The notes: generated from the letters alone by a model not told the origin. Counted from the first letter of the stretch, positions 24,631 through 34,087 are shown. The stretch: DNA of 64,000 nucleotides from Massiliimalia massiliensis (GCF_900155615.1 NZ_FUHT01000003.1:248001-312000); one strand, 5' to 3'. A program made the numbers and translations.

Positions 24631-25413
24631 ATGATTCCATTTGTTTGTGAGGAACATGCGATTTCCGACAATACAGTTCTTACAATTATTGATATTGAAA
24701 ATATAGACGAAGCAACAAAAGCCGTTCTTGATGAGAATTTCGTGTCGATATGTGAGGGAAAATCGGGATCAAGTCTCTCTACGGTAAAAACACGTGTAAG
24801 GAACTTATTTTCTTCCAAGAACCCAGAATGGATTATGGGAGCAACGGCTGAGTTTTTTGTTCATCTATATATCAGGCTCGCTGATTTCAAGCAGGAATGC
24901 TTGTTTCTAAACCTTGAAGAGAATTCAATTAAGAAGGGCTTTGATGGATATTACTCTAAGGACGGACTGGAATGGTTGATGGAAAGTAAGGCGGGATCTA
25001 TAGATTCAAAGGATGTATCTCATGCAGGAAAAGTTACTCTGGCCATAAATGATCTTTCGGCGAAGGTATCCGGTAGAGATAAAAGTGGGAAAAAAGAACT
25101 ACCAAACAATCCATGGCAAGAAGCCTATTCTCACGCCAGTCAGTACGATGTAGGCACTGCAGCTAATATTCGTAAAAACATAAAAGAACTCGCAAATGAC
25201 TTCACAAATGGTAAATTCCGTTCAATTGAAGAGTTTAATACTATGCCTTGCGGAACTGTGTTTCTTTCTGGAGTTTGGTCGCAACCAGATCATGTTCTTA
25301 TTAAAAGAGACATTGAACACCTTTCAGATAAACTGAAGGGTAAGCATGTCCACGTAATATGCGTAACACATCGTTCGACAGATCTTTTTATAGAATATAT
25401 TGAATCGGAGTGA
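24631..25413 (+). CDS. hamA: Hachiman defence nuclease subunit, HamA-like (DUF1837)
   Basis: The 260-residue protein matches the DUF1837/HamA layout. The C-terminal nuclease has GFDGYY then LEWLMESKAGS, the D...E-x-K triad of the PD-(D/E)xK fold, and ends CVTHRSTDLFIEYIES. It is followed after six bases by a helicase gene, the HamAB arrangement. HamA is held by HamB and degrades DNA on infection. A GTG at 24613 is an alternative start. The subtype and any closer relation to AbpA would need a profile search. Confidence 0.8.
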   Translation: MIPFVCEEHAISDNTVLTIIDIENIDEATKAVLDENFVSICEGKSGSSLSTVKTRVRNLFSSKNPEWIMGATAEFFVHLYIRLADFKQECLFLNLEENSIKKGFDGYYSKDGLEWLMESKAGSIDSKDVSHAGKVTLAINDLSAKVSGRDKSGKKELPNNPWQEAYSHASQYDVGTAANIRKNIKELANDFTNGKFRSIEEFNTMPCGTVFLSGVWSQPDHVLIKRDIEHLSDKLKGKHVHVICVTHRSTDLFIEYIESE

Positions 25414-25419
25414 TAATGA

Positions 25420-27840
25420 ATGGATGATAATAGGCTGATCCAAAATTTAAGAACGCTGCCGCTATATAATGCAGCGATGGAAAAATTGACCGTCGCTCCG
25501 ACGCGACTCGACGAAAATGAAAAGACTTTTCTCTTGACGGTAGCGATTATACTATTGAGAAAATATGAAAGAGACAACCGGCTTACCTCATTTGTGGAGT
25601 TGGCCTATTTCATCATTTTGAAATACTCCTTGTCTTTTAATGATTTTACTCCGCTCTATGATTTTAGTATTAATATTGGATATTATCCTATCTCTCGTGC
25701 TATAGCTGATCTTAAACAGATACAAATAGACAATATCACTTCTGCAATTATCCCCACCCTGATTGATGATGGCTATAAACGCGAGTCGATTATCGAAACG
25801 TATGGGCAAAAGCATACAAGAGATCGGATATTAAATAGTACCAGTAAAGACATTTGCTATATTGCCCCTACCTCCTTTGGAAAAAGCAGTATTATTCTTG
25901 ATCATATTGCTACGCATTGGGAGACCTTTAAGCGGGTTGCCGTTATTGTTCCTACAAAATCCCTTTTGATGCAAAGCTATCGTACTATTCGCCGTAAGAA
26001 GTTTGGCGCTAAAATTATTATACACGATGAAATGTATAGCAATGAAGAACGTTTTATTGCCGTATTGACTCAAGAAAGAGCGTTAAGGCTTCTCGATAAG
26101 CACGATATATTCTTTGACTGCTTATATATTGATGAGGCTCATAGGCTCCTGGAACGTGATTCTCGGTCAATACTACTATCTCGCTTAATAAGGCTTAATC
26201 GTCAGCGCAGTAAAGAATCTGAAGTGATATATCTGTCCCCGTTAGTTACGGATACGAACAACCTCAAAACAGATGAATCGCAGGAGATATTTGAACAGCG
26301 CATTAGATTCAACATTAAAGAACCCGAGCTTTTCGAGTATTGCATAGATGGTACAGTCCAGAAGTACAATCGTTTTACCGACACGTTCTTTCCTGTCGGT
26401 CATAGCGAAACAATGTTTAGCTATATCAATCAAAATGCAACTGATAAATCTTTCTGCTATCTGTATGCGCCTAGGAAAATTGAGCAATTTGCAGAAGAGT
26501 TTTCTCAATTAATAACAACAGTTCAAGACAGTCCAGTATTGAAGGAGGTTATTAAAAGCCTTAAAGAATACGTCCATGACGATTTTTACGCTATCGACTA
26601 TATTAAGAAAGGCATCATCTATTTGCATGGTAAAATGCCAGATAACGTAAAAGAATACTTAGAATACAAATACTCTCAAATTCCTGAGCTTAAGTTCATA
26701 ATTGCAAACAAGGTCATTCTGGAGGGTATCAATTTACCTATTAGTTCGCTATTTATCCTTAACGGAACTAATTTATATGGGAAAGATCTTACAAATCTAA
26801 TAGGTCGAGTGAACAGGTTAAACCTTGTTTTTTCACAACCACCGAACCTTGGGTTACTAATGCCTCAGGTTCATTTCGTCAATAGCGAAGAATACAACAG
26901 ACGTAGAGGTAATTTTGAAAATAAAATGCGACTTTTACGCAGTTCGGTTTTTGCGGATAACGTTAAGAATCCTACCCTCGAGAATTTCGATATCGAGAAT
27001 AAGGAAAATAAGGACAATGTCGACAAGTGTAAAGAGATTGTCGAGAATGAAAACCTTTTCTTTTCTATTGCTAAAGATCCGATACAAGAGCTAAAACGTC
27101 AAATGATTGCCCTCGGGATGAATACTATATATACTATTTCAGACGATCTTTGTCAGATGATCCTGGAAAAAATCAATCGAATTAAGGATCATCCTAAGCT
27201 ACACGAGAGCCATTTTTTGGAGCGATTACGCTACCTATTTATTAGACATTGTGATGGTAGTATTATCGATGATGAATTCGCCCGTTTAAAGAACGATAAA
27301 GCGATCGCATATTATAAGATGTTTTTTAAAAATAGAAAGCAGTCGCTTAAGGAGAACGTTGCTGGAGAAGTTGCCTATTTCCAAAGGCGTATTGCTGAAG
27401 GCGATAGCTTAATGTACATCGGAGAAAGCTATGGTGAAGAGCCCTATACAACAATCGGACGCGAGTCCTATCATAATGTTTATATTGATCTAAGCAAAAA
27501 GAACAGTCGGCAATTAGCGAACATCGCTATTGTAAAGCAGAAGATTGAGGAGGACTTTGTAAGTTTCAAATTACGTATGTTCTTCCAGCTGATGTTGGAC
27601 TATTCTATACTGAGTGAAGATGAATACTATGAAATTCTTTATGGAACGACGGATAGGAAAAAGATATATCTCGTAAAGACCGGTTTAACGATCAATTTGA
27701 TCAATCGACTAGAAAAAGATAACCAGCTGCAAAATATTACATTTGATAGGAATGGAAACCTTATTACAAATGCTTTATTTGAGACCTATCTGAAAGAAGC
27801 CGACGACTTTTATAGATTTGAGCTTAGTCGCTTTCTGTAA
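25420..27840 (+). CDS. hamB: Hachiman helicase subunit, HamB-like
   Basis: The 806-residue superfamily 2 helicase has Walker A YIAPTSFGKSSIILDH, motif Ia VAVIVPTKSLLMQSY, the DEAH box LYIDEAHRLLERDS, and C-terminal motifs KFIIANKVILEGINLPISS and LTNLIGRVNRL. A long helical tail follows. It pairs with the upstream nuclease as in Hachiman. The family senses phage or damaged DNA and releases the nuclease; the roles here follow from family knowledge. Confidence 0.82.
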   Translation: MDDNRLIQNLRTLPLYNAAMEKLTVAPTRLDENEKTFLLTVAIILLRKYERDNRLTSFVELAYFIILKYSLSFNDFTPLYDFSINIGYYPISRAIADLKQIQIDNITSAIIPTLIDDGYKRESIIETYGQKHTRDRILNSTSKDICYIAPTSFGKSSIILDHIATHWETFKRVAVIVPTKSLLMQSYRTIRRKKFGAKIIIHDEMYSNEERFIAVLTQERALRLLDKHDIFFDCLYIDEAHRLLERDSRSILLSRLIRLNRQRSKESEVIYLSPLVTDTNNLKTDESQEIFEQRIRFNIKEPELFEYCIDGTVQKYNRFTDTFFPVGHSETMFSYINQNATDKSFCYLYAPRKIEQFAEEFSQLITTVQDSPVLKEVIKSLKEYVHDDFYAIDYIKKGIIYLHGKMPDNVKEYLEYKYSQIPELKFIIANKVILEGINLPISSLFILNGTNLYGKDLTNLIGRVNRLNLVFSQPPNLGLLMPQVHFVNSEEYNRRRGNFENKMRLLRSSVFADNVKNPTLENFDIENKENKDNVDKCKEIVENENLFFSIAKDPIQELKRQMIALGMNTIYTISDDLCQMILEKINRIKDHPKLHESHFLERLRYLFIRHCDGSIIDDEFARLKNDKAIAYYKMFFKNRKQSLKENVAGEVAYFQRRIAEGDSLMYIGESYGEEPYTTIGRESYHNVYIDLSKKNSRQLANIAIVKQKIEEDFVSFKLRMFFQLMLDYSILSEDEYYEILYGTTDRKKIYLVKTGLTINLINRLEKDNQLQNITFDRNGNLITNALFETYLKEADDFYRFELSRFL

Positions 27841-28040
27841 TTTCCTCGTTTTTAGAATTTTCTGATTCGAGAATAAGATAACAAGAGTATTAAACTCATG
27901 CTTGTATGGTTACGGAAAGATGAGTATCTTGTACTCATACTTAAATAGGAGACTCGATATGCTCGAGAGGATAGGCTGGTGGATTCATGCTCTGTGGGGG
28001 CGATATAAGCTGAATAGGAAGCTAAAGAAAATGCCATAAA

Positions 28041-28070
28041 TAATAAGCTCGCCTTAATGCGGGCTTATTA
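28041..28070 (+). terminator. Hairpin after the HamAB operon
   Basis: TAATAAGC-CGC and GCG-GCTTATTA arms pair with one mismatch. A T-run follows about ten bases later. The 200 bases before it (27841-28040) hold only a doubtful 26-codon ORF (27960) with an AGGAG site. Confidence 0.55.
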
Positions 28071-28097
28071 AATGAAAATGTTTTTTCACTTTTCTTG

Positions 28098-28262
28098 TCA
28101 AAAAACACCTAAAAGAAACCCTAAGGCTATAAGTATGACCATTAGAATAATCCAAGCTACAACCTTTCCTGCTGGTGTCTCAATATCGCTAAACAAGTCG
28201 TCTAGCGCTTCACCTTCGTGTACTACATGGAATGATTTATTGTTTTTATTCGTGGCTGCCAT
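28098..28262 (-). CDS. Small single-pass membrane protein
   Basis: The 54-residue frame has a polar N-terminus (MAATNKNNKSFHVVHEG, LDDLFSDIETPAGK) and one C-terminal membrane helix (VVAWIILMVILIALGFLLGVF). The start lies 14 bases after the stop of the zinc-ribbon gene with a weak GTGAG site, so the two are probably one operon. Function is unknown; it could be a membrane partner of the zinc-ribbon protein. Confidence 0.6.
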   Translation of the reverse strand: MAATNKNNKSFHVVHEGEALDDLFSDIETPAGKVVAWIILMVILIALGFLLGVF

Positions 28263-28276
28263 TCTGTTCTCACTTT

Positions 28277-28828
28277 TTATTTAAACTTTATTTTTGCCTT
28301 CTTTATTATGGTTGACCTATCAGAAGGATACATGATAAAGGACATATTGTCGCATGAATAGCACGACCAGCCTTTTTGTAGTAGATTGTTAACTGGATAT
28401 ATCGAAAAGCCACTGACCCAATAAACATCATTTACTGTAAGGTTTGTTCCAAGCTCACGAAGGATTAATTCTTTTTCTTGATTGGTGATTCCGAAATATG
28501 TGAAAACTACGGTCACCCTTTTACTGTCCCAATTCCATTGTTGCCTTGTTGGAGGTTTTAGTTTTCCAAATACATTTTCCCACTTCCAGGCATCAACCAG
28601 AATAATAGTAGCATACTTCGATGCTTCGGCTATTTCATCGTCGGACATCTCAGCTCTAAGTGTCTGCAAGTAGTAACTATCTCTAGCTTTCGCAAAACTC
28701 TTTAGTCCTTCTATTAGTTCTTGGTTTTTACTATTCTTTTTCTTTGTTTTATTCTTAACCAGAGTTCCGCATGAGGCACAAAAGTTATCATTCTGATTTA
28801 TCTGGCTTCCGCATGACGTACAATACAT
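28277..28828 (-). CDS. Zinc-ribbon protein, unknown
   Basis: The 183-residue protein starts with a classic zinc ribbon (CTSCGSQINQNDNFCASCGTLV), has a basic linker, and then a mixed alpha/beta domain (KYATIILVDAWKWENVFGKL, RVTVVFTYFGITNQEKELILREL). No membrane helix is visible, though the next gene supplies one. No family beyond the zinc ribbon is recognised. Confidence 0.75.
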   Translation of the reverse strand: MYCTSCGSQINQNDNFCASCGTLVKNKTKKKNSKNQELIEGLKSFAKARDSYYLQTLRAEMSDDEIAEASKYATIILVDAWKWENVFGKLKPPTRQQWNWDSKRVTVVFTYFGITNQEKELILRELGTNLTVNDVYWVSGFSIYPVNNLLQKGWSCYSCDNMSFIMYPSDRSTIIKKAKIKFK

Positions 28829-28897
28829 TTTCGAAAACTCGCTATTTATCCTTGCATATATTATACTAAATGCAGTAGATTTTAAAAAGGATTACTT

Positions 28898-29581
28898 ATG
28901 TCGTTATTTAATTGGGGCTATGCTAATGAAAGCGAAGAGAAAAAAGGACTCGATAAGATTTGTGATCTTGTTTCGTCTCGCTGCTCTGAGTTTTGTAAAG
29001 ATTACGCTGCTATCAATGATTATGGTTCTTTTGTTCGATCATTAGATGTAAAGTGCAAAAATGTTGCATCGGTATTTTATAGTAACTCCAATAGAGAAGC
29101 TTTAACATTCCAGCCTATGAGCTACTATGAAACTTTAGCTGATAAAATAGAAGAAGACTCGGATAAACTAAACCAATTAGCGGCTTGTTTATTTGGTGCC
29201 GTTCTTGGTGCATTATATTGCAAAACTTATAATCAACATAAGGATGCAAAGAGAGGCTCAATTAACTCCGAATATACTGAAGTGAGCGACATTTATTCAG
29301 AAATGGAGAAGGATAAAAAGAAAATCATAGCAAAGATAAAAGAAGACTTGAATGAGACAAACATCTCTAATAAAAAACTTGTATTTAAAATGGCTGGGAA
29401 CTGTGTTTCTTTTTTGAAAGATCCCATGACTATAGAGATGCCGGAAACTATCGGAGGCTCCCCAGAGCTTGGGGAAATAGCTTATGCATTAGTGGATCAA
29501 AAGTTGGAAGGCGATCCATTTCCGTTAGTTGATATATTTATTACAAGTTCGCTATTTCGCGCAATAGCTGTCACTGGGTAG
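28898..29581 (+). CDS. Unknown 227-residue protein
   Basis: The protein is mostly helical, with a possible hydrophobic helix (LAACLFGAVLGALYC) in the middle flanked by charged helices (EMEKDKKKIIAKIKEDLNE). It starts after AAAAAGGATT. It lies divergent from the zinc-ribbon gene inside the defence island. No family is recognised. Confidence 0.72.
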   Translation: MSLFNWGYANESEEKKGLDKICDLVSSRCSEFCKDYAAINDYGSFVRSLDVKCKNVASVFYSNSNREALTFQPMSYYETLADKIEEDSDKLNQLAACLFGAVLGALYCKTYNQHKDAKRGSINSEYTEVSDIYSEMEKDKKKIIAKIKEDLNETNISNKKLVFKMAGNCVSFLKDPMTIEMPETIGGSPELGEIAYALVDQKLEGDPFPLVDIFITSSLFRAIAVTG

Positions 29582-29661
29582 TGACATTCTTCTTCGTTGA
29601 TTTCATAAAATAGCTAAGAAGTTTAGCAGCTCGTCTCTATGTCTTGAGAAGAGTGATTCAA

Positions 29662-30849
29662 TTATTTGTTAGAGTTGAATTGTGGGTCCCAATGTTCGTC
29701 AGACGTTTGCATCCATTCGCCTTTTCGTTCGTAGGATCTTTTTGCGGCAGCATTCTCTAGATGCGGAACTTCCCAAGTTATTGTAAGTTTTTCTACATTA
29801 GGAATTTCTGTACCGATGTATGCGGCAAGATCAGTATTATAGAGTCCTAATACTTTTTTCGATTTTATTCCATTATTTTCTTGATTATATCTTAGTGAGA
29901 TGATAGCAACATAGTCATCATTTTCTTCTGTTCCGAAATCATCAATAATTGAAATAGATATAATATCAGTATTTTCAAATTCTTCATTAATGAGACCTCT
30001 GATTTTATTTTCTACACCTTCTTTTGTATCGGTCGTCACAGAACCCTTCGAATCACCAGAATTGTTTGACGAATAATATTGCGAATCTATTATGTCATAT
30101 GTAACATCAGGGGTTATTTTGATGTACATTTCCTCTATATGATCATATTCCACATCAGTAAAATAGTAAGTGATAATATTTCCGCTCTTTCTAATTCTGT
30201 AAATATCGTCTTTGAATTTATATGTTTTATCGGAATCGCTGGCGGTTTCAAGTGCGATAGCTCCCATTGCGTTTTCGAGCTCCTTAAATTCATCCTCTTT
30301 CTGTACCGAATCGCCGTACTCATAGACAATGGTTGTTTCGAACAGATCTTCTGCCAATAACCTCTCGGACGTTATGTCTTCTCCAGAATTATCTAATACC
30401 CATCTGACTTGAGCAATTGAGTGGTTTTCATTATAAGCTACTATATACATTTTTAAGGTATCGGTGATTTTGGCCACGTATAAGTTATAAAGAGAATCGT
30501 CGTCAGGATTGGTTCGCTCAAACTCCGGAATCTCCCCAAAGCGATCCTTATATATCTCCATTGACATCCTATCGTCGTTGAGCATATTCCTATAATCTTC
30601 AAGGGGAGTAAGAATAATGGCTTCATTCATATTGAATTTTATGCTGGAATCTACTTCATTATCAGATGGTTTGGCTAATAATGACCTTATTATGGAGCCA
30701 ATTACTATAATACAAAGAACGAGAACGAGAAGCTTAAGGATGATTAGTTTCTTCTTAATTTTTGCTGCTTTTGATTTTGAAGAATCGTCTTTATGTTTAC
30801 TGATAGGGTTGCTTAGTGTCGTTTTCTTTCCTGATTTTGAATTTGTCAT
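29662..30849 (-). CDS. Membrane-anchored protein, unknown
   Basis: The 395-residue protein has a basic cytoplasmic N-terminus, one membrane helix (KLLVLVLCIIVIGSIIRSLL, about 38-58) and a large acidic extracytoplasmic part with beta-rich segments (YRIRKSGNIITYYFTDVEYDHIEEMYIKI). This suggests an N-in signal-anchored surface protein. No family is recognised. It may belong to the element cargo. Confidence 0.75.
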   Translation of the reverse strand: MTNSKSGKKTTLSNPISKHKDDSSKSKAAKIKKKLIILKLLVLVLCIIVIGSIIRSLLAKPSDNEVDSSIKFNMNEAIILTPLEDYRNMLNDDRMSMEIYKDRFGEIPEFERTNPDDDSLYNLYVAKITDTLKMYIVAYNENHSIAQVRWVLDNSGEDITSERLLAEDLFETTIVYEYGDSVQKEDEFKELENAMGAIALETASDSDKTYKFKDDIYRIRKSGNIITYYFTDVEYDHIEEMYIKITPDVTYDIIDSQYYSSNNSGDSKGSVTTDTKEGVENKIRGLINEEFENTDIISISIIDDFGTEENDDYVAIISLRYNQENNGIKSKKVLGLYNTDLAAYIGTEIPNVEKLTITWEVPHLENAAAKRSYERKGEWMQTSDEHWDPQFNSNK

Positions 30850-31049
30850 TATGATTCATCCAGTTACTGTCTTTATTATATCAAGAAAAACGATAATTAC
30901 TTCCTCGATGCAAGGAACTCAATTGGTGTAGTACGCACAGCGCCTTGGGCGATCTTAAGATGTTTGGAAACATGAACCATTACCGTCGCATTCTCGATTA
31001 TGCAAAACAATGGACAGAGGAATAAGTCTTATGATTAATATTTATAGCA

Positions 31050-31304
31050 TTATAGGTTTTTGCATGAGATTCTGTAAGAAACGCCTATGTCGTCCAGCTT
31101 TCTGCATTCAATGTGATATGTAGATTGCTTTTGCTGACAGGTTGTACTATCGATCCCATAGCGTGAACATGCTTCTATTGTTTCGTCTAACCGATTTGAT
31201 TTTGTAACGCTATATATTATCATGACAACCAAAAGTACTATAAAGAATATGAAAGACCATTTTCCTGAATCGTTTGTCCTTTTACTGTGGTTCGATGGAC
31301 TCAT
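31050..31304 (-). CDS. Small membrane protein, unknown
   Basis: The 84-residue protein has one hydrophobic helix (WSFIFFIVLLVVMIIYSV) and a C-terminal part with four cysteines (ACSRYGIDSTTC, HIEC, ISC) that could form disulfides outside the cell. Function unknown. Confidence 0.6.
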   Translation of the reverse strand: MSPSNHSKRTNDSGKWSFIFFIVLLVVMIIYSVTKSNRLDETIEACSRYGIDSTTCQQKQSTYHIECRKLDDIGVSYRISCKNL

Positions 31305-31339
31305 ATTGATATTTTAACTTATTTCTATATTAAGGTTGA

Positions 31340-31924
31340 TTATTTGTTCTTGGGATACTCCCAGCTTTTGCGGATATAGATTCCGTTCTCTTTTAGTACT
31401 TGCCGTACCGTTCCGCAGTCTAGTCCTACGATAGCGCCAACTTCTTTTGGGGTCTTCATTTCTGCATATAGTTCTATTACTCTTTTGACGAGTTCCGGCT
31501 TCGTGGATGCTTTATGTGATACTTCTACGCCATTACGCTTCAATACCGCGCTTATGGTACTTCTATGGCACTTAAAGTCTTCGGCTAGTTTATAAACTGA
31601 ATCTCCTGACTGGTATCTTTTGCATACGGCTTGAATTTCTATCTCGGACAATGCTTTCTGCTTTTGACGTATGCGACATACTTCAGTCTCACCATAGACA
31701 TTTTGCCGTTTTGGTGATATATTCACATTAGTTTCGAGTTTATCTTCTAGGGTGAGGGGTTCGGGACTATGAGCGCTAACCTGTGGGTCAATTTGTTGCT
31801 TGAAGCTGCTTATCTGTAAAAATGGGTTTGAATAAAGTTGCGATAGGTCCACAAGAAAAGCTTCAGTTATTAGTCGGTACAATTCTACCGGAAGTACGAA
31901 AGAAAATTGATCTTGGAATGCCAA
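31340..31924 (-). CDS. Tandem helix-turn-helix protein, resolvase-associated type
   Basis: Up to 194 residues are open. The last 105 carry two HTH units (AVCKRYQSGDSVYKLAEDFKCHRSTISAVLKRNG and RVIELYAEMKTPKEVGAIVGLDCGTVRQVLKENGIYIR). The first 35 or so residues lie antisense to a truncated restriction gene and look unlike a folded domain, so the true start is probably downstream. Such proteins usually sit near element ends and help recombination or regulation. Confidence 0.65.
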   Translation of the reverse strand: MAFQDQFSFVLPVELYRLITEAFLVDLSQLYSNPFLQISSFKQQIDPQVSAHSPEPLTLEDKLETNVNISPKRQNVYGETEVCRIRQKQKALSEIEIQAVCKRYQSGDSVYKLAEDFKCHRSTISAVLKRNGVEVSHKASTKPELVKRVIELYAEMKTPKEVGAIVGLDCGTVRQVLKENGIYIRKSWEYPKNK

Positions 31925-32615
31925 GGATAATTGGTGACCGCGAATTTAGACCTCGTCCGCTTCGCGAAATCTTCGAAGTAGAAAAGTCTATTTATCTCAC
32001 ATCATTTCCAACCATAGACCCTATTACCGGTAAGAAAACCTTTATTACAAATGACGAGCGCTCAAAATCTCAGAGCGAGAATGCTAAGCCGGATTTAAGA
32101 TACGATATCAAGCATGCGGAATGGTATGCCTATGACGAAAATTATGGCACTAGTGAAGAAAAACGTTTTGTAAAATGGATAGGCGGCCAAATTGGCAAGC
32201 TTAGAGAAAAATATAAAGATGCAGAAATTTACGTCATTCGCAACGAACTTGATTACTGTTTCTATAATCCAGAAGATGGCCGACGTTTCTTCCCTGATTA
32301 TTTGATGATTATTAATGACTACATTAACCACGCAATGTATTATCAATGTATTATCAATGTATTATCGAACCGAAAGGCGGACATATCCTAGAGCATGACC
32401 AATGGAAAGAGGATGCTCTTTTAGATATTCATGAGAACTCAGGGGTTTCTTATTATCCTACTAGAAAAGATACGAAAGCAGATATTGAGTTCATGAAAAA
32501 AATAAAAGCTCAAGGTTACCAGGAAGTGAAGAATATCGGACTTGTATTTTTCAATTCAGACTCAGCAGAGAATCTGTTTAGATTCGCTAACGATTTCGAT
32601 AGTAAGCTTTTGTAA
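31822..32615 (+). pseudogene. Truncated, frameshifted type III Res-like restriction gene
   Basis: Two frames form one C-terminal piece of a type III Res/DEAD-helicase restriction enzyme: 31822-32391 up to FFPDYLMIINDYINHAMYYQC, then the +1-related frame through YYQCIIEPKGGHILEHDQWKEDALLDI to 32615. PDY and IEPKG are the PD...ExK nuclease elements and are separated by the shift. Three tandem copies of AATGTATTATC (32334-32366) sit exactly there; two copies would restore the frame. The helicase part is missing. Confidence 0.75.
32334..32366 (+). repeat. Tandem 11-bp repeat, three copies
   Basis: AATGTATTATC is repeated three times without spacer. Its length is not a multiple of three, so each gain or loss shifts the reading frame of the Res-like fragment. 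Confidence 0.9.
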
Positions 32616-33716
32616 AATAGTACAGAATAGTGTTTTTTGCGGCCAATCTTTCTTGCGATATTTTAAACGTTATCCAGTTTAAAGTTTTAGTAATATTTCT
32701 ACTCTGATTTTTGGCTTGTCCGCTTCGCCTTTCAACTCGCAGTGCTCTGTTTACGTAAAACGGTTATAAGGATTCACTCTGATCTAATAAAACGGCGACT
32801 ATCAAACTTTAGTACCGCGCTCCTAGATTAACGTCAAAATTAGCGCAATTTCTTATTTTCTCACGGCTTCTACTCTACACACAACCGCAGGGCAGGGCCG
32901 TGAGATTTTTATCTAAAATTGGTGCAAAGTTTCACTTTAAATATAGGCTGGAAAAAACTGGTGCATATAGATATACCGTACAGGCATGTCTGACATAATT
33001 GGTGCATACGTTTTTCGTATATCACGCAAAAGAATTAAGCTAAGAAGCAAGCCGTGCGAAGGTTTTTCTTGTATCAAGGGCGACGTCATAAGACAGGCAG
33101 GGCCTGGAGCCAATTTGCGCTCCGGGTTCTTTTCTTTATCACGGACGAGATGCCCGCGCTTTAGCCGGCGTCTTTGTTATATCCGGCAGACATGTGAACA
33201 GAGGCCGAAATTTGGATGTCTCATTTTTGAGTTCCAAATTGCGGCCTCTGTTTCTTATTTTTGTATTTCATTTATACTATGCTCATAAAAGATCGCAGGA
33301 TATAAATCACATTGATGATAATTCGAATGAAAGGAACCATTCTTTTGAGGTTGGATAATAGCTTCGTCATAGCAGGTGTCGCCGGAATCAAACAGAAAGC
33401 TCTTTACTGAGCGGCAAAGCACGCCATGATTTGCTTTTAAGATTTTAACAGAATAGTCATGCTGAAGGAGCTGGTCTCCGATTTTCGTTACTGTAATTTT
33501 GGAAGTCTCTGCTTTTCTCGTCTTAAGAATCTCCGTACTTTTATTTGAACAATAAATCATGTATAATGATGGTATAGCTCGGGCGGGCTTCTTTTTGAAA
33601 TACGGACAAAATGATACAGGGCATATATACAGGTATTTCCGTATCGGCTGAAAAGAGAGGCTTGGCCGAAAATGACCATAGTTGTTTTCCGGGCAGAACG
33701 AATGGAGGAATTTGAT
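32616..33716. other. Long stretch without a convincing gene; probable element boundary
   Basis: No frame here looks coding. It holds GGTGCA within AATTGGTGCA-like repeats at 32921, 32960 and 33001 (about 40 bases apart). It also holds arms CTCACGGC and GCCGTGAG about 45 bases apart near 32860-32912, a short terminator-like hairpin (GGAGC/GCTCC then T-rich, about 33108-33135), and the strong hairpin at 33197-33252. Mobile-element genes end just left and chromosomal-type genes begin just right. Confidence 0.5.
33197..33260. terminator. Strong hairpin, probable terminator
   Basis: Twenty-base arms (33197-33216 and 33233-33252) pair with one mismatch, followed by TTTCTTATTTTT on the plus strand. 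It could end a small RNA or isolate the element from the chromosome. Confidence 0.75.
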
Positions 33717-34058
33717 ATGGAACACAAATGCAAGATTACAGTGATCCGTAAGGAATGCTATCAGGATTTACAGGAGCAGTATCTGGCTGATCCTAAATCA
33801 GGAGAATGTCCCATATTTGAGGTGGGCCAGGAGTTTATTCTGGAAAGGAACCAAGAGCGAGACGATTTTTGGCATATGCTGGACGGAAAATTCTGTTCTG
33901 AGGCATGGGACGCAATCAGCCGGTATGTGTATACTGCGTTACAGGGCGGATCGATTATGAAGGGATGGACCAACGACGAGAAAATGATGATTGCCTGCTG
34001 CAATGATGGGACACGACCGGTAATATTTAAAATTGAGCGAATCGATGCAGAGGACTAG
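33717..34058 (+). CDS. TIGR04076 family protein
   Basis: The 113-residue protein has the TIGR04076 pattern: MEHKCKITVIRKECYQDLQEQYL, then CPIFEVGQEFIL and FCSEAWDAISRYVYTALQGG, and CCNDGTRPVIFKIERI. Conserved cysteines suggest metal or redox chemistry, but no function is known to me. I chose the ATG at 33717 because GGAGG precedes it; the frame is open to 33672. It ends at a strong terminator. Confidence 0.88.
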   Translation: MEHKCKITVIRKECYQDLQEQYLADPKSGECPIFEVGQEFILERNQERDDFWHMLDGKFCSEAWDAISRYVYTALQGGSIMKGWTNDEKMMIACCNDGTRPVIFKIERIDAED

Positions 34059-34087
34059 AGTATATTCTTTAGTGCCGGAAGCTTTGG

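Noticed and set aside
27960-28040. 26-codon ORF with AGGAG upstream after hamB
   Set aside because: A ribosome-like site is present, but the frame is too short to trust without conservation; noted only in the terminator entry.
28072-28284. 70-codon rightward ORF
   Set aside because: It lies opposite the better-supported 54-residue membrane protein and has no ribosome site.
33255-33725. 156-codon leftward ORF and 33.0-kb rightward ORF in the element-edge stretch
   Set aside because: Neither has a ribosome site or protein-like composition, and both run through hairpins.
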